From positions 54,312,616 through 54,376,615 of the forward strand of contig JALGPY010000009.1 in NCBI GenBank assembly GCA_023055425.1: a DNA stretch of 64,000 nucleotides. The letters are read 5' to 3'. The notes under the pieces were generated by a model, which was not told where the DNA came from, made no database searches, and saw nothing but the letters and a program-made list of their open reading frames with translations. Within the stretch, counting starts at the first letter, position 1, and each line of letters starts with the position of its first letter. The translations under genes and the position numbers were made by a program. Source of the stretch: Linanthus parryae (Eukaryota; Streptophyta; Magnoliopsida; Ericales; Polemoniaceae). This document shows positions 35,420 through 48,228 of the stretch, one piece after another.

Positions 35420-37425
35420 CACCTATATAGACCTGTTTGGGCAAAAAAAAGAAAACCCAAAATTATCCCCATCTGGGCATAATACCGAAATAGTCTAGTT
35501 TAGAAACCGGGACTTGGAGAATCGGTTTCCATACTTATAACCGAGACTCCAAGTCTCGATCTCATCCTCCCAACAACCCAATAAGAATCGAGTGTCTGGC
35601 TATCGGTTTTAATATCCGAATAGCCCCAGATAAATGAATTAGCTGATTTACAGTCCAAGTACTTTGCAAAACCAAATTACTTAGAGGGAGATACGGATAC
35701 GGAGAGATAGATAGATTGCAAAATCAAAGTTCTGCATATGAGGATTTGGGAGAAAGAGAAAGAGATACCTTTGTTCTGAGTGTGAGGTTGCCGGAATTTA
35801 TTGCGGCCGTTAACGAAAGAAGAGAGTGAGGTAATGAGTCTTGGAGCAAGAAAATAGGGTTAGGGTTTAAATATAAAGGTTAAAACCGTCAAATATCGGT
35901 TTTTGAGTGTATAACTGCTATTAGGTCTTTCAGTTTCTTTTGGACTGTTGGGAGGATAAAACTGAGACTTGAAGTCTCGGTTTCAAAGCTCAAAACTGAT
36001 TCTCCAAGTATCGGTTTCTTAATGAGCCCATTTTAAGTATTTTACTTGAGATGGGCATTATTTCTGTTTTTTTGGCCGAAATAGGCCGATATGGGTGAAA
36101 TATGATATGTTGTGCAGTACGATGTATCTACATTGTAGCAGTCTCTTTTTGTATAGGAAGTACCCTCCATAGTATATTTGTTCTCCTGGGTATGCCCCTT
36201 GTACATATGTTTCAACCTGTTGTTTTTGATGCTATTAATATTACCCAAAAAAAATCGCAATACTTAGGGAGTCTGCTGAGATTTTCTCAGCACTCTAGGA
36301 ATTCAAGCCTTATAAGACGAGTTTTCTACAATAGAGGCAGGCGGAAATCAGCTTAAAAAATATTTTTAGAATGAGATGAAATGTAAATAGATGGAAGCAG
36401 ATGCATAGCCTATAGGTCTCTAAGAATATGAAATCCGTAAATAAACCTATTAATTGCATTAATTACTAAAATTAAAGCGGAAAAGCGATGATAATAATCA
36501 TGTTAATGGCAAAAAGATCTATACGTAAATAAGGTAACAATTTGTATCAATAAGAGGGCGCCCAAAAGTAAAATGTGAATACCATTATTGGTAGATTTGT
36601 GGAGATCTTAAATAGGCAAACGCACTGCGTGTTGACTGTCAACACGTAGTGCGTTTGCCTATTTAAAATCTCCACATATCTACCGTGATGGTATTTACTA
36701 CTATTCTATTTATATGCGACCTCTTATTGGTACTACTTAATACCATATTTATGTCTAGATTTTTTCCCATTAACGCGATTAATGTCATCATTTTTCTGAT
36801 TTCATTTAGTCATTTACGCAATCAATATGTTTATTTTTTGATTTCTATTTCTACAAGATTATGCATCTACTTCGATCCGTTTACATTGCATATCTTTCTC
36901 TAATTCTGTCTCAAGCCGGTGACCCTGTCTGGATTATGAAGAACTCGCCTCATAAGCTTGAATTCCTAGAATGCTGAGAAGATCTCAGCAGATTCCTGAA
37001 ATATACGGTATTGGAAATTTTATTGGGGTAATGTTAATTGTATTGAAAAGCAACGGGTTGAAAGTTGAAACATAGGTAAAGGGGCATACCCTCAGAGAAC
37101 AAAAAGAGACCGCCACAATGCAGATACATTTACTGCTACCTATAAGATTTTCACCCATATGGGCTTGTTTCGGCCAAAAGGAAACATAATAATCATCATC
37201 CCAAGTACAATACCAAAATAGGCTCATTAAGAAACCAAAACTTGGAGAATCGATTTTGAGCTTTGAAAGGGAAACTTCAAGTTTCGGCTTTATCCTCCCA
37301 ACAACCCAAAAGAAACTGAGAGACCTAATACGGTTAGACACTGAAAAAACAATACTTGATGTATCGGTTTTCAAACTCTAAAGCTAAACCCTAACCCTAT
37401 TTTCTTGTCCATGTCACACTCAGAA
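35420..37425. repeat. FB3 with C2 at its centre
   Basis: The FB left arm (35,420-36,162) is followed by C2 (36,163-37,110, fold point 36,637). The FB right arm then runs to about 37,425, where it is cut at ACTCAGAA. C2 has the same GTGTTGACTGTCAACAC centre as C1. The whole behaves as one inverted repeat with arms of roughly 0.8 kb or more. Confidence 0.8.
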
Positions 37426-37499
37426 AGAGATACCTTTGTTCTGAGTGTGAGGTTGCCGGAATTGAGGTAATGAGGAGTCGCGGAGAGATCTTCCCTTTC
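37426..37499. repeat. Start of the FB4 left arm before D2
   Basis: It begins AGAGATACCTTTGTTCTGAG and reaches GAGTCGCGG just before D2. A 40-bp part that is present in copy 1 is missing here. Confidence 0.65.
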
Positions 37500-40400
37500 T
37501 ATACTGGTGATGAGGAGCTCTTAGGTTCCGAGTTGGTGGAGAGATCTTCTAGACGGTTGCAGTCGTTGTATTGTTATGTTTGCTTGTAACGTCGGCCTTA
37601 CTTTCTTGATTAAGGCTGAGACCGGTGCCCTCGCCGTCCCTACTCCTCGTACTTTTTCCTTACACTCATGGCCTCCCCATGAACCAATATTTTAGGGATT
37701 CTAATTATATGTTGGTGGTCCATGTAGCTTTAGTTACCACAATGATTACGCATATTTTTCCATCATCATAATTTTTGTGCACTTTTATTTTGGGCTGTAG
37801 TGCATCCCGCACACATTGGCGGGGTAAGTCGGTTCCTGATTCCCTATCAACGCATGGTCATACTCATCTTGCTTTCTAAAGTCTTGTGTATTATATCAAC
37901 CTCCTCTCAGTTATCCGTTATGTGTGTAGGCAGAATGTATTAGACCTCATGCTATCAACCTCTATGATGTCTCCCATTTTTCTTTTTTTCTTAATCCAAT
38001 TAAAAAATTATGAAATTGAACAAACGTCACTAGTTTCTCAGCTTAGCGGATTCCAGTCAAGAAGCTAGAATTTAATTAAGGGTAAGAGGACCTCATGCAG
38101 AGACTACATTACTCTTCCATTGAACGAGATCGTCGAAACTAGAAAGAGGTCAACCTGGAAACTGTTCAAGTCGGAAAACAAAAGTATGATTGCATATTTG
38201 GTAATACTAAGAGTCGATGTCAATACAAAGTATTATATACCAAATGTAAACTTTAACTAACTGTAATACGCAAAACCTTGATCACATAATATTGCAGTCC
38301 AATTCGTCTCAAGAACATGCAAAACTGAAAAAGAAAATAATAAATATATCGTTCTTCATGGAATTGATCAGAGAAAATTTTCAGTATAAATTCGCAACCC
38401 CTTGATCCTTTGTTTAAACCGAACTGGATAACAACGAACCTCCTCCTTTGGATTGGAACGGTAGTTCACGGACTCTCCTTCTCTCACACGTTCAATAATC
38501 CTTGAATCTTTTCGTTTACTAATAGAACTTATGTTGATTTTCGTCCATTATGAGAGGAGGATTCATGTCTCTATTTATTAACGAGAAAAATAGGGCCAAG
38601 TATAATAAATACATACTATCAGTAAATGCCAACCAAATATTATACTTGGCCCTAGTTTTCTTGTCAATAAATAGAGACATGAATCCTCCTCTCATAATTG
38701 ACGAAAATCAACATAAGTTCTATTAGTAAACAAAAAGATTCAAGGATTATTGAACGTGTGAGAGAAGAAGGAGAGTCCGGGAACTAGAGTTCCAATTCAA
38801 GGGCGGAGGTTCGTTGTTATCGAGTTCAGTTTAAACAAAGGATCAAGGGTTGAGGATTTATACAGAAAATTTTCTCTGATCAATTCCATGGAGAACGGTA
38901 TATTTATTTCTTTTTTCAGTTTTGCATGTTCTTGAGACGAATTGAATTTCAATATTATGTGATTATGGTTTTGTGTATTACATTTAGTTAAAGTTTACAT
39001 TTGGTTTATGATACTTTGTATTGACATTGATTGGTCTTAGAATTATCGAATATGCAATCGTACTTTTGTTTCCCGACTTGAACAGTTTCCAGGGTGAACG
39101 GTTTTTAGTTTCGACGATCTCGATCAGTGGAATAAGTAATTAGCCTCTGCATGAGGTCCTCTCACCCTTAATTAAAATCTAGCTTCTTGACTCGAATTCG
39201 CTAAGCTGAGAAACTAGTGACGTGGGTTCTATTTCACAATCTTTTAGTTGGATTAAGAAAAAAGAAAAAATGGGAGACATCATAGAGGTCGATAGCATGA
39301 GTCAAATACATCCTGCCTACACACATAACGAATAACTGAGAGGAGGTTGATATAATACACAAGGCTTTAGAAATCAAGACGAGTATGACCATGGGTTGCT
39401 AGGGCATCAGGAACCTACTTACCCCGCCAATGTGTGTGGGGTGCACTACAGCCCAAAATAAAAGTGCACGGCAATTATTTATTATACTTGGCCTTATTTT
39501 CTCGTCAATAAAAAGAGACATGAATCCTCCTCTGATAATTGATGGAATCAACATAAGTTCAATTAGTAAATGAAAGCATTCAAGGATTATTGAACGAGAG
39601 AGTAGGAGAGTCCGTGAACTACCGTCCCAATCCAAAGGAGGAGGTTCGTTGTTATCCAGTTCGGTTTAAACAAAGGATCAAGGGGTTGCGAATTTATACT
39701 GAAAATTTTCTCTGATCAATTCCATGAAGAACTGTATATTTATTATTTTCTTTTTCAGTTTTGCATGTTCTTGAGACGAATTGGATTGCAATATTATGTG
39801 ATCAAGGTTTTGTGTATTACAGTTAGTTAAAGTTTACATTTGGTATATGATACTATGTATTGACATCGACTCGTCGTAGAATTACCAAATATGCAATCAT
39901 ACTTTTGTTTTCCGACTTGAACAGTTTCCAGGTTGACCTGTTTCTAGTTTCGACGATCTCGTTCTGTGGAAGAATAATGTAGTCTCTGCATGAGGTCATC
40001 TTACCCTTAATTAAAATCTAGCTTCTTGACTGGAATCCGCTGAGAAACTAGTGACGTTGGTTCCATTTCATAATTTTTTAATTGGATTAAGAAAAAAAGA
40101 AAAATGGGAGACATCATAGAGGTTGATAGCATGAGGTCTAATACATTTTGCCGACACACATAACGGATAACTGAGAGGAGGTTGATACAATACACAAGAC
40201 TTTAGAAAGCAAGATGAGTATGACCATGCGTTGATAGGGCATCAGGAACCGACTTACTCCGCCAATGTGTGCGGGGTGCACTACAGCCCAAAATAAAAGT
40301 GCACAAAAATTATGAAAAATATGAGTAATCATTGTGGTAACTAAAGCTACATGGACCACCAACATATAATTAGATTCCCTAAAATATTGGTTCATGGGGA

Positions 40401-40574
40401 GGCCATGAGTGTAAGGAAATAGTACGAGGAGTAGGGACGGCGAGGGCACCGGTCTCAGCCTTAATCAAGAAAGTAAGGCCGACGTTACAAGCAAACACAA
40501 CAATACAACGACTGCAACCGTCTAGAAGAACTCTCCACCACCTCGGAACCTAAGAGCTCCTCATCACCAGTATA
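37500..40574. repeat. D2: 3.1-kb giant inverted repeat, asymmetric
   Basis: It has the same ends as D1 (TATACTGGTGATGAGG and complement). The left arm has one unit (to about 38,630) and the right arm two (to 40,310). The ~700-bp near-perfect inner hairpin of D1 is missing: ATACTATCAGTAAATGCCAAC runs straight into the other arm. Open frames (37,886 +, 39,399 -, 40,007 -) are repeat shadows. Confidence 0.82.
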
Positions 40575-41700
40575 TAAAGGTTTAAAACCGATACATCAAA
40601 TATCGGTTTTTGAGTGTATAACTGCTATTAGGTCTTTCAGTTTCTTTTGTACTGTTGGGAGCATAAAACCGAGTCTTGAAGTCTCGGCTTCAAAGCTCAG
40701 AACCGATTCTCCAAGTACCGGTTTCTCAATGAGCCCATTTTAGTATTTTACTTGAGATTTCGATGATATTTGTTTTTGTGTGTGACCGAAATCAGATCAA
40801 ATGGGTGAAAACCTGATAGGTTGTGCAGTAGAATGTATCAGCATTGTAGCATTGTAGCAGTCTCTTTTTGTATAGGAAGAGACTGCTATAATTTACTATA
40901 AAATAGATACATTTACTTCACGACCTATCAGATTTTCACTCATGTGGGCCTGTTTCGGCCAAAAGAAACAAAAATAATCCTCATCTCAAGTAAAATACCA
41001 AAATAGGCTCATTAAGAAACCGAGACTTGAAGAATCAGTTTTGAGCTTTCAAACCAATACTTCAAGTTTCGATTTTATCCTCCCAACAATCCAAAAGAAT
41101 TTAAGAGACCTAATAGCGGTTATACACTGAAAAATTGATATTTGATGTATCGGTCTTAAACCTTTATATATAAACCCTAAGCCTCTTTTCTTGTTCCACG
41201 ACTCCCCTCGTTACCTCCCTCTGTTTTTTGTAATGGCGGCAAAAAATTCCGGTGACTTTACACTCAGAACGAAGGTATCTCTTTCTATCTCTCCGAAATC
41301 CTCATATGCAGTTATTTGGTTTTGCAATCTCTCTCTCTCCATATCCGTCTTTCCCTCCAAGGGATTTGGTTTTGCAATGTACATGGTCTGTAAATAAGCT
41401 AATCCAGATAGCTGGGGCTGTGTTGAAATTAAAACTGATAGCTGGGGTTGTTGGGAGGATGAGACCGAGACTTGGAGCTTCGGTTTTATGGCATGAAACC
41501 CATTCTCCAAGTCTCGGTTTCTAAACGAGCCTATTTCGGTAGTTTGCCCAAGATGGGGATTATTTCTTGGTTTTTCCTCCCAAACAGGTTTAGATGGGTG
41601 AAATTCTTGTCACGGCTATACAGAATCATCTATAATAAACTCTGTTTAGCTTCCAGATTCTTAATATCTTTTAGCTTCAGCCTCAGCTATCCTACTAAGC
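40575..41700. repeat. FB4: foldback centre and right arm
   Basis: It folds at about 40,871 and has a complete right arm with the uninterrupted MITE empty site at about 41,312. It carries the TATA and first-exon copy at 41,163-41,274. Confidence 0.75.
41163..41274 (+). pseudogene. Copied TATA region plus first exon in the FB4 right arm
   Basis: TTTATATATA at 41,163 and an ATG at 41,233 open MAAKNSGDFTLRTK, followed by AAG|GTATCT. This is the third plus-strand copy, with identical protein sequence. Confidence 0.5.
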
Positions 41701-44150
41701 TAGCACCTCTGGGTCTTGTTTCACTTATACTTTTTCTGTGTTAGTACATTGATTGTATCACAGCAGAATGAACATTACTTTATGGTATGCATCGTTGAAA
41801 GCATTTCGATTTCATCTTTGGTAACTTCTTCTGACAGCAAATTTTATTAATCCATATGGTATGCATCATTGAATACGTTATGGTATGGATCGTTGAATGC
41901 ATTTCGATTTGTTGGTAAGTTCTTCTGTAGGGAAGCCATGATTTTGTTTATAAAGGAGTACGATTTCCTGTCCAATAATGTCATGTTCTCACCCACTGTT
42001 CCTAGGTAAATTACAAGCTCTCCCGGCAGTATTGGTGTGCATAACTAGTAAGATTAATATATTTTTTCAGTTGCGTGTTAAGTATATATCTTGTCAATCT
42101 TGATTTGCATGGTTGGAGATGAAAGGCCAAAGGGCTAAGCAGTCTTAAACCTCAGAAATGTTAAATTCACATCCATGCACATGACAAAGTAAAGAAGTCT
42201 GTCTCATCATATTGTTCTCCATCCGGAACTAGTTGTTTCAAAAGTGGTTACGTATTTGAGGTAAATATATGACATGCTATGACAAAAAATAACCGAAAGT
42301 CCGAAATTTCCTTCTTTAGTACATGATTGCCAGTATAAGGATCAAATTTCTCCCGTGCTAATGATTAATGAATTTCTTATGTTTCAGATCAATATTATAG
42401 ACCAGTCTTGAATCCAATATGATTTGAATTTAGTATATACAGAACATATAATATATTGGAGTAGTATTTTTAAATTAATTATGACCTTAACCTTAAGAGA
42501 ACTGTGTATCAGCTGGGAATCTTTAGGTGCGAGGATGATCTTATCTATGCTTAAGTAGAAAAGTTGACTAGATTCTTATTGAAAACAGGTGACATTGAAC
42601 TAGAGCTAGCATCTAATTCATGTTACTTAAGTGGATTAAGGAATCCAGCCTCTGTTGTTTTAATTTCGACGACCAAAGTCAACGAAATGTTCAAATTTCT
42701 GAGTTGGTAAATGTCAGTGGCATAGCAATTGCAAGATGGGCCCCTTTTGCTTATGGTAAATAATTTATTGCTTCACTGCAGGAAGATGGAGTTTAGGGAA
42801 GTAGTGAGGACAATGAAGAAACGTAAAAATGACGCAGCTGTCCCAGCTAAGTTTATATTTGATTATGAGGTTTATAAGTTGTGTCTTTACTCTTATTTTT
42901 ATCATTTTTCTCTCTTTTGTTTCTTATATTCGGAAACTTACAAAAGATATCAGGTGGAAACTCTCCTGCAGCTCCAGCAGGAGGAGTGCAACTTGCAAGC
43001 TCAATTTCTGATGCTGCAGAGGTGAATTTCGAAGTTATAGTGCGAGAGTACTTTGTAAAGTTCATGCTGTAACTTTTTTTAAAAAAATTTATTATTATTA
43101 CTATTTTTATATATGTATATATATAATTTTTTTTTTTAATTCTTTATGATCAGAGTAGCAAGGACTCTTCTTGTGATTCATCTCCAATACTTCAACATTC
43201 ACTATTCAGTACCTGCTGAATTTGCTGAAGTTAAGTTGAACTGATTCTCTTACTTCACTTGGCCTTTGTATTAGTTGAAAATCATAATTCACTCTATCTT
43301 TGAGCAATCCAAAGATTTATTCTTATTGATATGGCTTCTCAACTAACACAGATTGTGGCAACTTTAACAGGGGCAACAGTGGCTTGTTGACATTATAAGG
43401 ACGAGGACAAGTCCTTGGGGAAAGCACCCTTATAGTAAGATGTTTGTTCTTGGTAGTTAGGGTTATGTTCTATGAATCAACTGGGTCTCATCACATCCAA
43501 AATTACAGGATTTATTGTTTTAGTGATTTGATCACATTCCCGAAGGATTATGAGGAAGCATGAGCTCCAGTAACAACTGGGTGGATTTGTTTCTGATGGT
43601 AATTATTCTGTTTGAGGTGTTCAAGCAATAAGTTCACAGGTAACCTTCTTTTTCTTATTGTTTAAAGGAAGAAGATTCCATTTTCTTTTGGTTGAGTATC
43701 ATCTAGGTATAGTTTTAGACTCCATTTATTGGATACCTAGGAGTCTGGTGGATGCATTTTATGTTAGCATCTTCCTCTTGCTTTCTCTCTTATTTTAAAA
43801 TGTGAACATAATGCTTGGCAGAAGCTTTTGGGTTTACAAGTATGACTGCATGCCACATAGACCAGCTTAGCCTTATATCTAATGGGCTATCTATTGTTAA
43901 CCTCTACAGAAAAAGCATAATCTCTTACAAGGAACAAGAATAGCTTGACAGAGATGTCTAGGGCATCTCTGGGCCTCTGAAAGTCACTGTCTAAACTTTT
44001 TTTCTCCTGAAATGGAGGACAAAGTGAATACAAAAGTGAAGGGGGTTAAACATAGTTCACCAACATGCATGTCCAAGAAGCTACCAAAGTTCCATCCACG
44101 TAACCCTAAAAAAAGCAATCACAGTAAAAAGAGAAGTGGTCTCTAATTGA
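41701..44150. repeat. Segment B, copy 3
   Basis: It matches 4,986-7,954 with a large deletion at about 42,660, joining the equivalents of about 5,920 and 6,690. It also has extra exon-like sequence at 42,955-43,030 (AAPAGGVQLASSISDAAEVN) absent from copy 1 but present in diverged form at 21,240. An in-frame stop at 42,795 kills the exon seen in copy 1. No intact gene remains. Confidence 0.75.
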
Positions 44151-44640
44151 CTGTGATCGAAGTGAAAAGGTGGTCACATTGAGAAGCATAATGACGCTTT
44201 ACAACACAACAAAGGTGTTGAATGTTAGAAAAATAAGCAAACAACCAAACTTAAAAGAACCAAAAAGGACCTTGTTATTAGGAGTAAATCATCCGTCGAT
44301 GATTATAAAGTAGATCGCTACAAGATAACCAGAAATAAGGCCCAAGAGCTACCTAGATGAAGGGAAATGGCCATGGTTTGGATCTCCTGAACTACCCTTT
44401 GACCTAAGGCAAACGAGAAACTTGACAATAATAGTAAAATAAATGTTATATATTCTTCCTCGCTGGGATCTCTAAAGTCTACTAGTTAACTCTCGGTGAT
44501 ATGGTCATAGTTCAAGACATTAGATGCAACTTTGAAGAGACGACCTCCATTACCTACCCGAATAAAAAAGAAAATTACGCCGAGAAGCTCGTTGCTTGAA
44601 TTTGTAGAATGCTGAGAAGATCAGAGCAGATTCCATAAAA
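44151..44640. pseudogene. Gene-remnant sequence related to 20,640-20,960
   Basis: 44,365-44,560 is a diverged copy of 20,770-20,960, in the same order and orientation. 44,590-44,640 resembles the end of the C right arm (AATGCTGAGAAGATC). No reading frame is preserved. Confidence 0.45.
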
Positions 44641-44719
44641 TATTCAGTTTTTTAGTTTGTACTCTGACTTTGTGTATTAGCTATGCGACGTTGATATTTT
44701 CTTAATGATTTTTCTGATG

Positions 44720-45640
44720 TTATGCTTTATCACATTCTGTTTATATTTCTACACTTTCCTCGCAATCAGGCAATAATAATGTGCTAAACCTCTAGGAAGC
44801 GGGTGAGGAAGAACGTGGCAACAATCGGTCGAAGAAGTTCATCTAGACAGAGAGTTGAAAATACTAAGTACAAAGTTTTTGTTACTGGTTAAGACTTACC
44901 AATCGAAGGTTCTCAGTGGCCTCATCATGTAAGAAGATTCCTGAGAGTAAGCATTGGTATAATTTTGTTCCCATACTGTTATGTTAGAAGTATGATTGAT
45001 TGATATTATATTACTAGTACTTTTAGTGCTATGTCATTTAAGATTATTTTCATGGCTTTATACCTATCTTGCATTCTGTTAAATTCAGGGAATAATGCTG
45101 TGATAAACCTCGAGGATGAGGCTTAAAAGTACCTGAATAGCTAATTGTATGGAGAATTTTATCTACTCAGGTACCATTGGTTGCTCAGGTACTCCCCAAG
45201 CCTCTTTCTCGAGGTTTTTTGCAACATTATTGCCTGAACGCAAGATAGGTATAAAACATCAAACAATCTTAAATGACATAACATCAGAAGTCAGTCAAAT
45301 AATATCAATCAATCATTGCAAGAACATAACGGTAAGAGTACAAAATTATAACAATGCTTACTCTGAGGAATCTTTCTAGATGATGAGGCCCCCGAGGATC
45401 TTTTGTTGGTAAATAAGACTTGACCAGAAAAATGCTTTGTACTTTGTGTTTTCAACTCTTTTTCTAGATGAACCTCTTTGTTCCAATGTGTTTCTCAGGT
45501 TTTTCCTCGAGGCTTGACACATCATTATTCCCTGATTGAGAGGCAGATAATGTCATATGAACAAAATCTGTTACACCTTATAACATAGCTTCAGAAATAT
45601 CTTTAGGCAAATTATCAATGTTGTGTTGCTACTACATGAT
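44720..45640. repeat. E: inverted repeat with two units per arm
   Basis: The arms of about 420 bp fold around 45,150 (AGTACCTG facing CAGGTAC). Each arm holds two related sub-units about 300 bp apart, traceable by AATAATG...AAACCTC at 44,773 and 45,092, and by GAGGTTTTTTGCAACATTATT at 45,213 with a related piece near 45,505. The design resembles D. Its open frame at 45,149-45,379 is a by-product. Confidence 0.7.
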
Positions 45641-45659
45641 GTAAGAGTACAACCAAGGC

Positions 45660-47692
45660 TGTTAGAAGGTGGAACAAGACCCAAAGGTGGTGATTAGCAG
45701 GATTGCAGGAGAGTTGAGATTGGAGCTAATAGATATTAAGAATCTGGCTGCTAAGCGAATTGCATTATGCATGCTTTGTATAGTTATGACGAGGGTTTTT
45801 CACCCATATAGACCTGTTTGGGCCAAAATAACCAAAAATAGTCCCCATCTAGGCATAAGGATCGTTTAGAAACCGAGACTTAGAGAATGAGTTTCATGCC
45901 ATAAAAGTGAGACTCCAAGTCTCGGTCTCATCATCGCAACAACCCAATAAGAATTGAGTGTCTGAATATCGGGTTTAATTTCCGAGCAGCCCCAGCTAAA
46001 TTGATTAGCGGATTTACAGTCCATGCAAAAGCAAATTCGTGGATACAAATACGGAGAAAGATTGCAAAATGAAAGATCTCCATACGAGGATTTGGGAGAG
46101 GGGGAGGTAATGAGGGGAGTTGTTGAGCAAGAAAAGAGGGTTAGGGTTTAAATATAAAGGTTTTAAACCGATACATCAAATATCTTTTTTCATAGTAAAA
46201 TGCTATTAGGTCTTTCAGTTTCTTTTGGACTGTTGGGAGGATAAAACTGAGACTAGAAGTCTCGGTTTCAAAGCTCAAAACTGATTCTCCAAGTATCGGT
46301 TTCTTAATGAGCCCATTTTAAGTATTTACTTGAGATGGGCATTATTTCTGTTTTTTGGCCGAAATAGGCCGATATGGGTGAAATATAATATGTTGTGCAA
46401 TACGATGTATCTACATTGTAGCAGTCTCTTTTTGTATAGGAAGTACCCTCCATAGGATATTTGTTCTCCTGGGTATGCCCCATATGTTTCAACCTGTTTT
46501 TTTTTATGCTATTAATATTACCCCAAAAAATCGCAATACTTCGGGAGTCTGCTGAGATTTTCTCAGCACTCTAGGAATTCAAGCCTTATAAGACGAGTTT
46601 TCTACAATAGAGGCAGGCGGAAATCAGCTTAAATAATATTTTGAGAAAAAGTTGAAATTTAAATAGATGGAAGCAGATGCATAGCCTATAGGTCTATAAG
46701 AATATGAAATCCGTAAATAAACCTATTAATTGCATTAATTACTAAAATGAAAGCGGAAAAGCGATGATAATAATCATGTTAATGGCAAAAAGATCTATAC
46801 GTAAATAAGGTAACAAATTGTATCAATAAGAGGGCGCCCAAAACTAAATGTGAATACCATTATTGGTAGATTTGTGGAGATCTTAAATAGGCAAACGCAC
46901 TGCGTGTTGACTGTCAACACTTAGTGCGTTTGCCTATGTAAAATCTCCACAGATCTACCGTGATGGTATTTACTACTATTCTATTTATATGCGACCTCTT
47001 ATTAGTACTACTTAATACCATATTTATGTCTAGATTTTTCCCATTAACGCGATTAATGTCATCATTTTTCTGATTTCATTTTAGTCATTTACGCAATCAA
47101 TATGTTTTTTTTTCTATTTCTACAAGATTATGCATCTACTACGATCCGTTTACATTGCATATCTTTCTCTGAATCTATCTCAAGCCGGTGACCCTGTCTG
47201 GATTATGAAGAACTCGCCTCATAAGCTTGAATCCATAGAATGCTGAGAAGATCTCAGCAGATTCCTGAAATATACGGTATTGGAAATTTTATTGGGGGTA
47301 ATGTTAATTGTATTGAAAAGCAACGGGTTGAAAGTTGAAACATAGGTACAAGGGGCATAGCCCAGAGAACAAAAAGAGACCGCCACAATGTAGATACATT
47401 TACTGCTACCTATAAGATTTTCACCCATATGGGCTTGTTTCGACCAAAAAGAAACATAATAATCATCATCTCAAGTACAATACCAAAATAGGCTCATTAA
47501 GAAACCAAAATTTGGAGAATAAATTTTGAGCTTTGAAAGGGAGACTTCAAGTTTCGGCTTTATCCTCCCAACAACCCAAAAGAAACTGAGAGACCTAATA
47601 CGGCTAGACACTGAAAAAACAATATTTGATGTATCGGTTTTCAACCTCTATAGCTAAACCCTAACCCTATTTTCTTGTCCCTGTCACACTCA
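45660..47692. repeat. FB5 with C3 at its centre
   Basis: The FB left arm starts near 45,660. C3 spans about 46,440-47,385 with its fold point at 46,912. The FB right arm runs to about 47,692. The left arm opens a frame at 45,669 reading EQDPKVVISRIAGELRLELI. Its diverged inverse lies at the outer end of the FB1 and FB4 right arms, so it may be a second captured exon. Confidence 0.78.
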
Positions 47693-48228
47693 GAAGAGAT
47701 ACCTTTATTCTGAGTGTGAGTTTGCCGGAATTTTTCGCGGCCGTTACGGAAAGAAGAGAGGGAGGTAATGAGGAGTCGCGGAGAGATCTTCTCTTTCTAT
47801 ACTGGTGATGAGAGGCTCTTAGGTTCCGAGGTGGTGGAGAGAACTTCTAGACGGTTGCAGTCGTTGTATTGCTGTGTTTGCTTGTAACGTCGGCCTTACT
47901 TTCTTGATTAAGGCTGAGACCGGTGCCCTCGCCGTCCCTACTCCTCGTACTTTTTCCTTACACTCAAGGCCTCCCCATGAACCAATATTTTAGGGATTCT
48001 AATTATATGTTGGTGGTCCATGTAGCTTTAGTTAACACAATGATTACACATATTTTTCCATCATCATAATTTTTGTGCACTTTTATTTTGGGCTGTAGTG
48101 CACCCCGCACACATTGGTGGGGTAAGTCGGTTCCTGATGCCCTATCAACGCATGGTCATACTCATCTTGCTTTCTAAAGTCATGTGTATTATATCAACCT
48201 CCTCTCAGTTATCCGTTATGTGTGTAGG
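47693..48228. repeat. FB6 left-arm start and left part of D3
   Basis: An FB arm fragment is followed at 47,798 by the D end TATACTGGTGATGAG and the first D unit up to TGTGTGTAGG. There the Athila element interrupts it; D3 resumes at 63,088. Confidence 0.85.
48224..48228. repeat. Target-site duplication, left copy
   Basis: GTAGG precedes the element. The same five bases follow it at 63,088-63,092. Uninterrupted D copies (about 37,925) have a single GTAGG. Confidence 0.95.
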
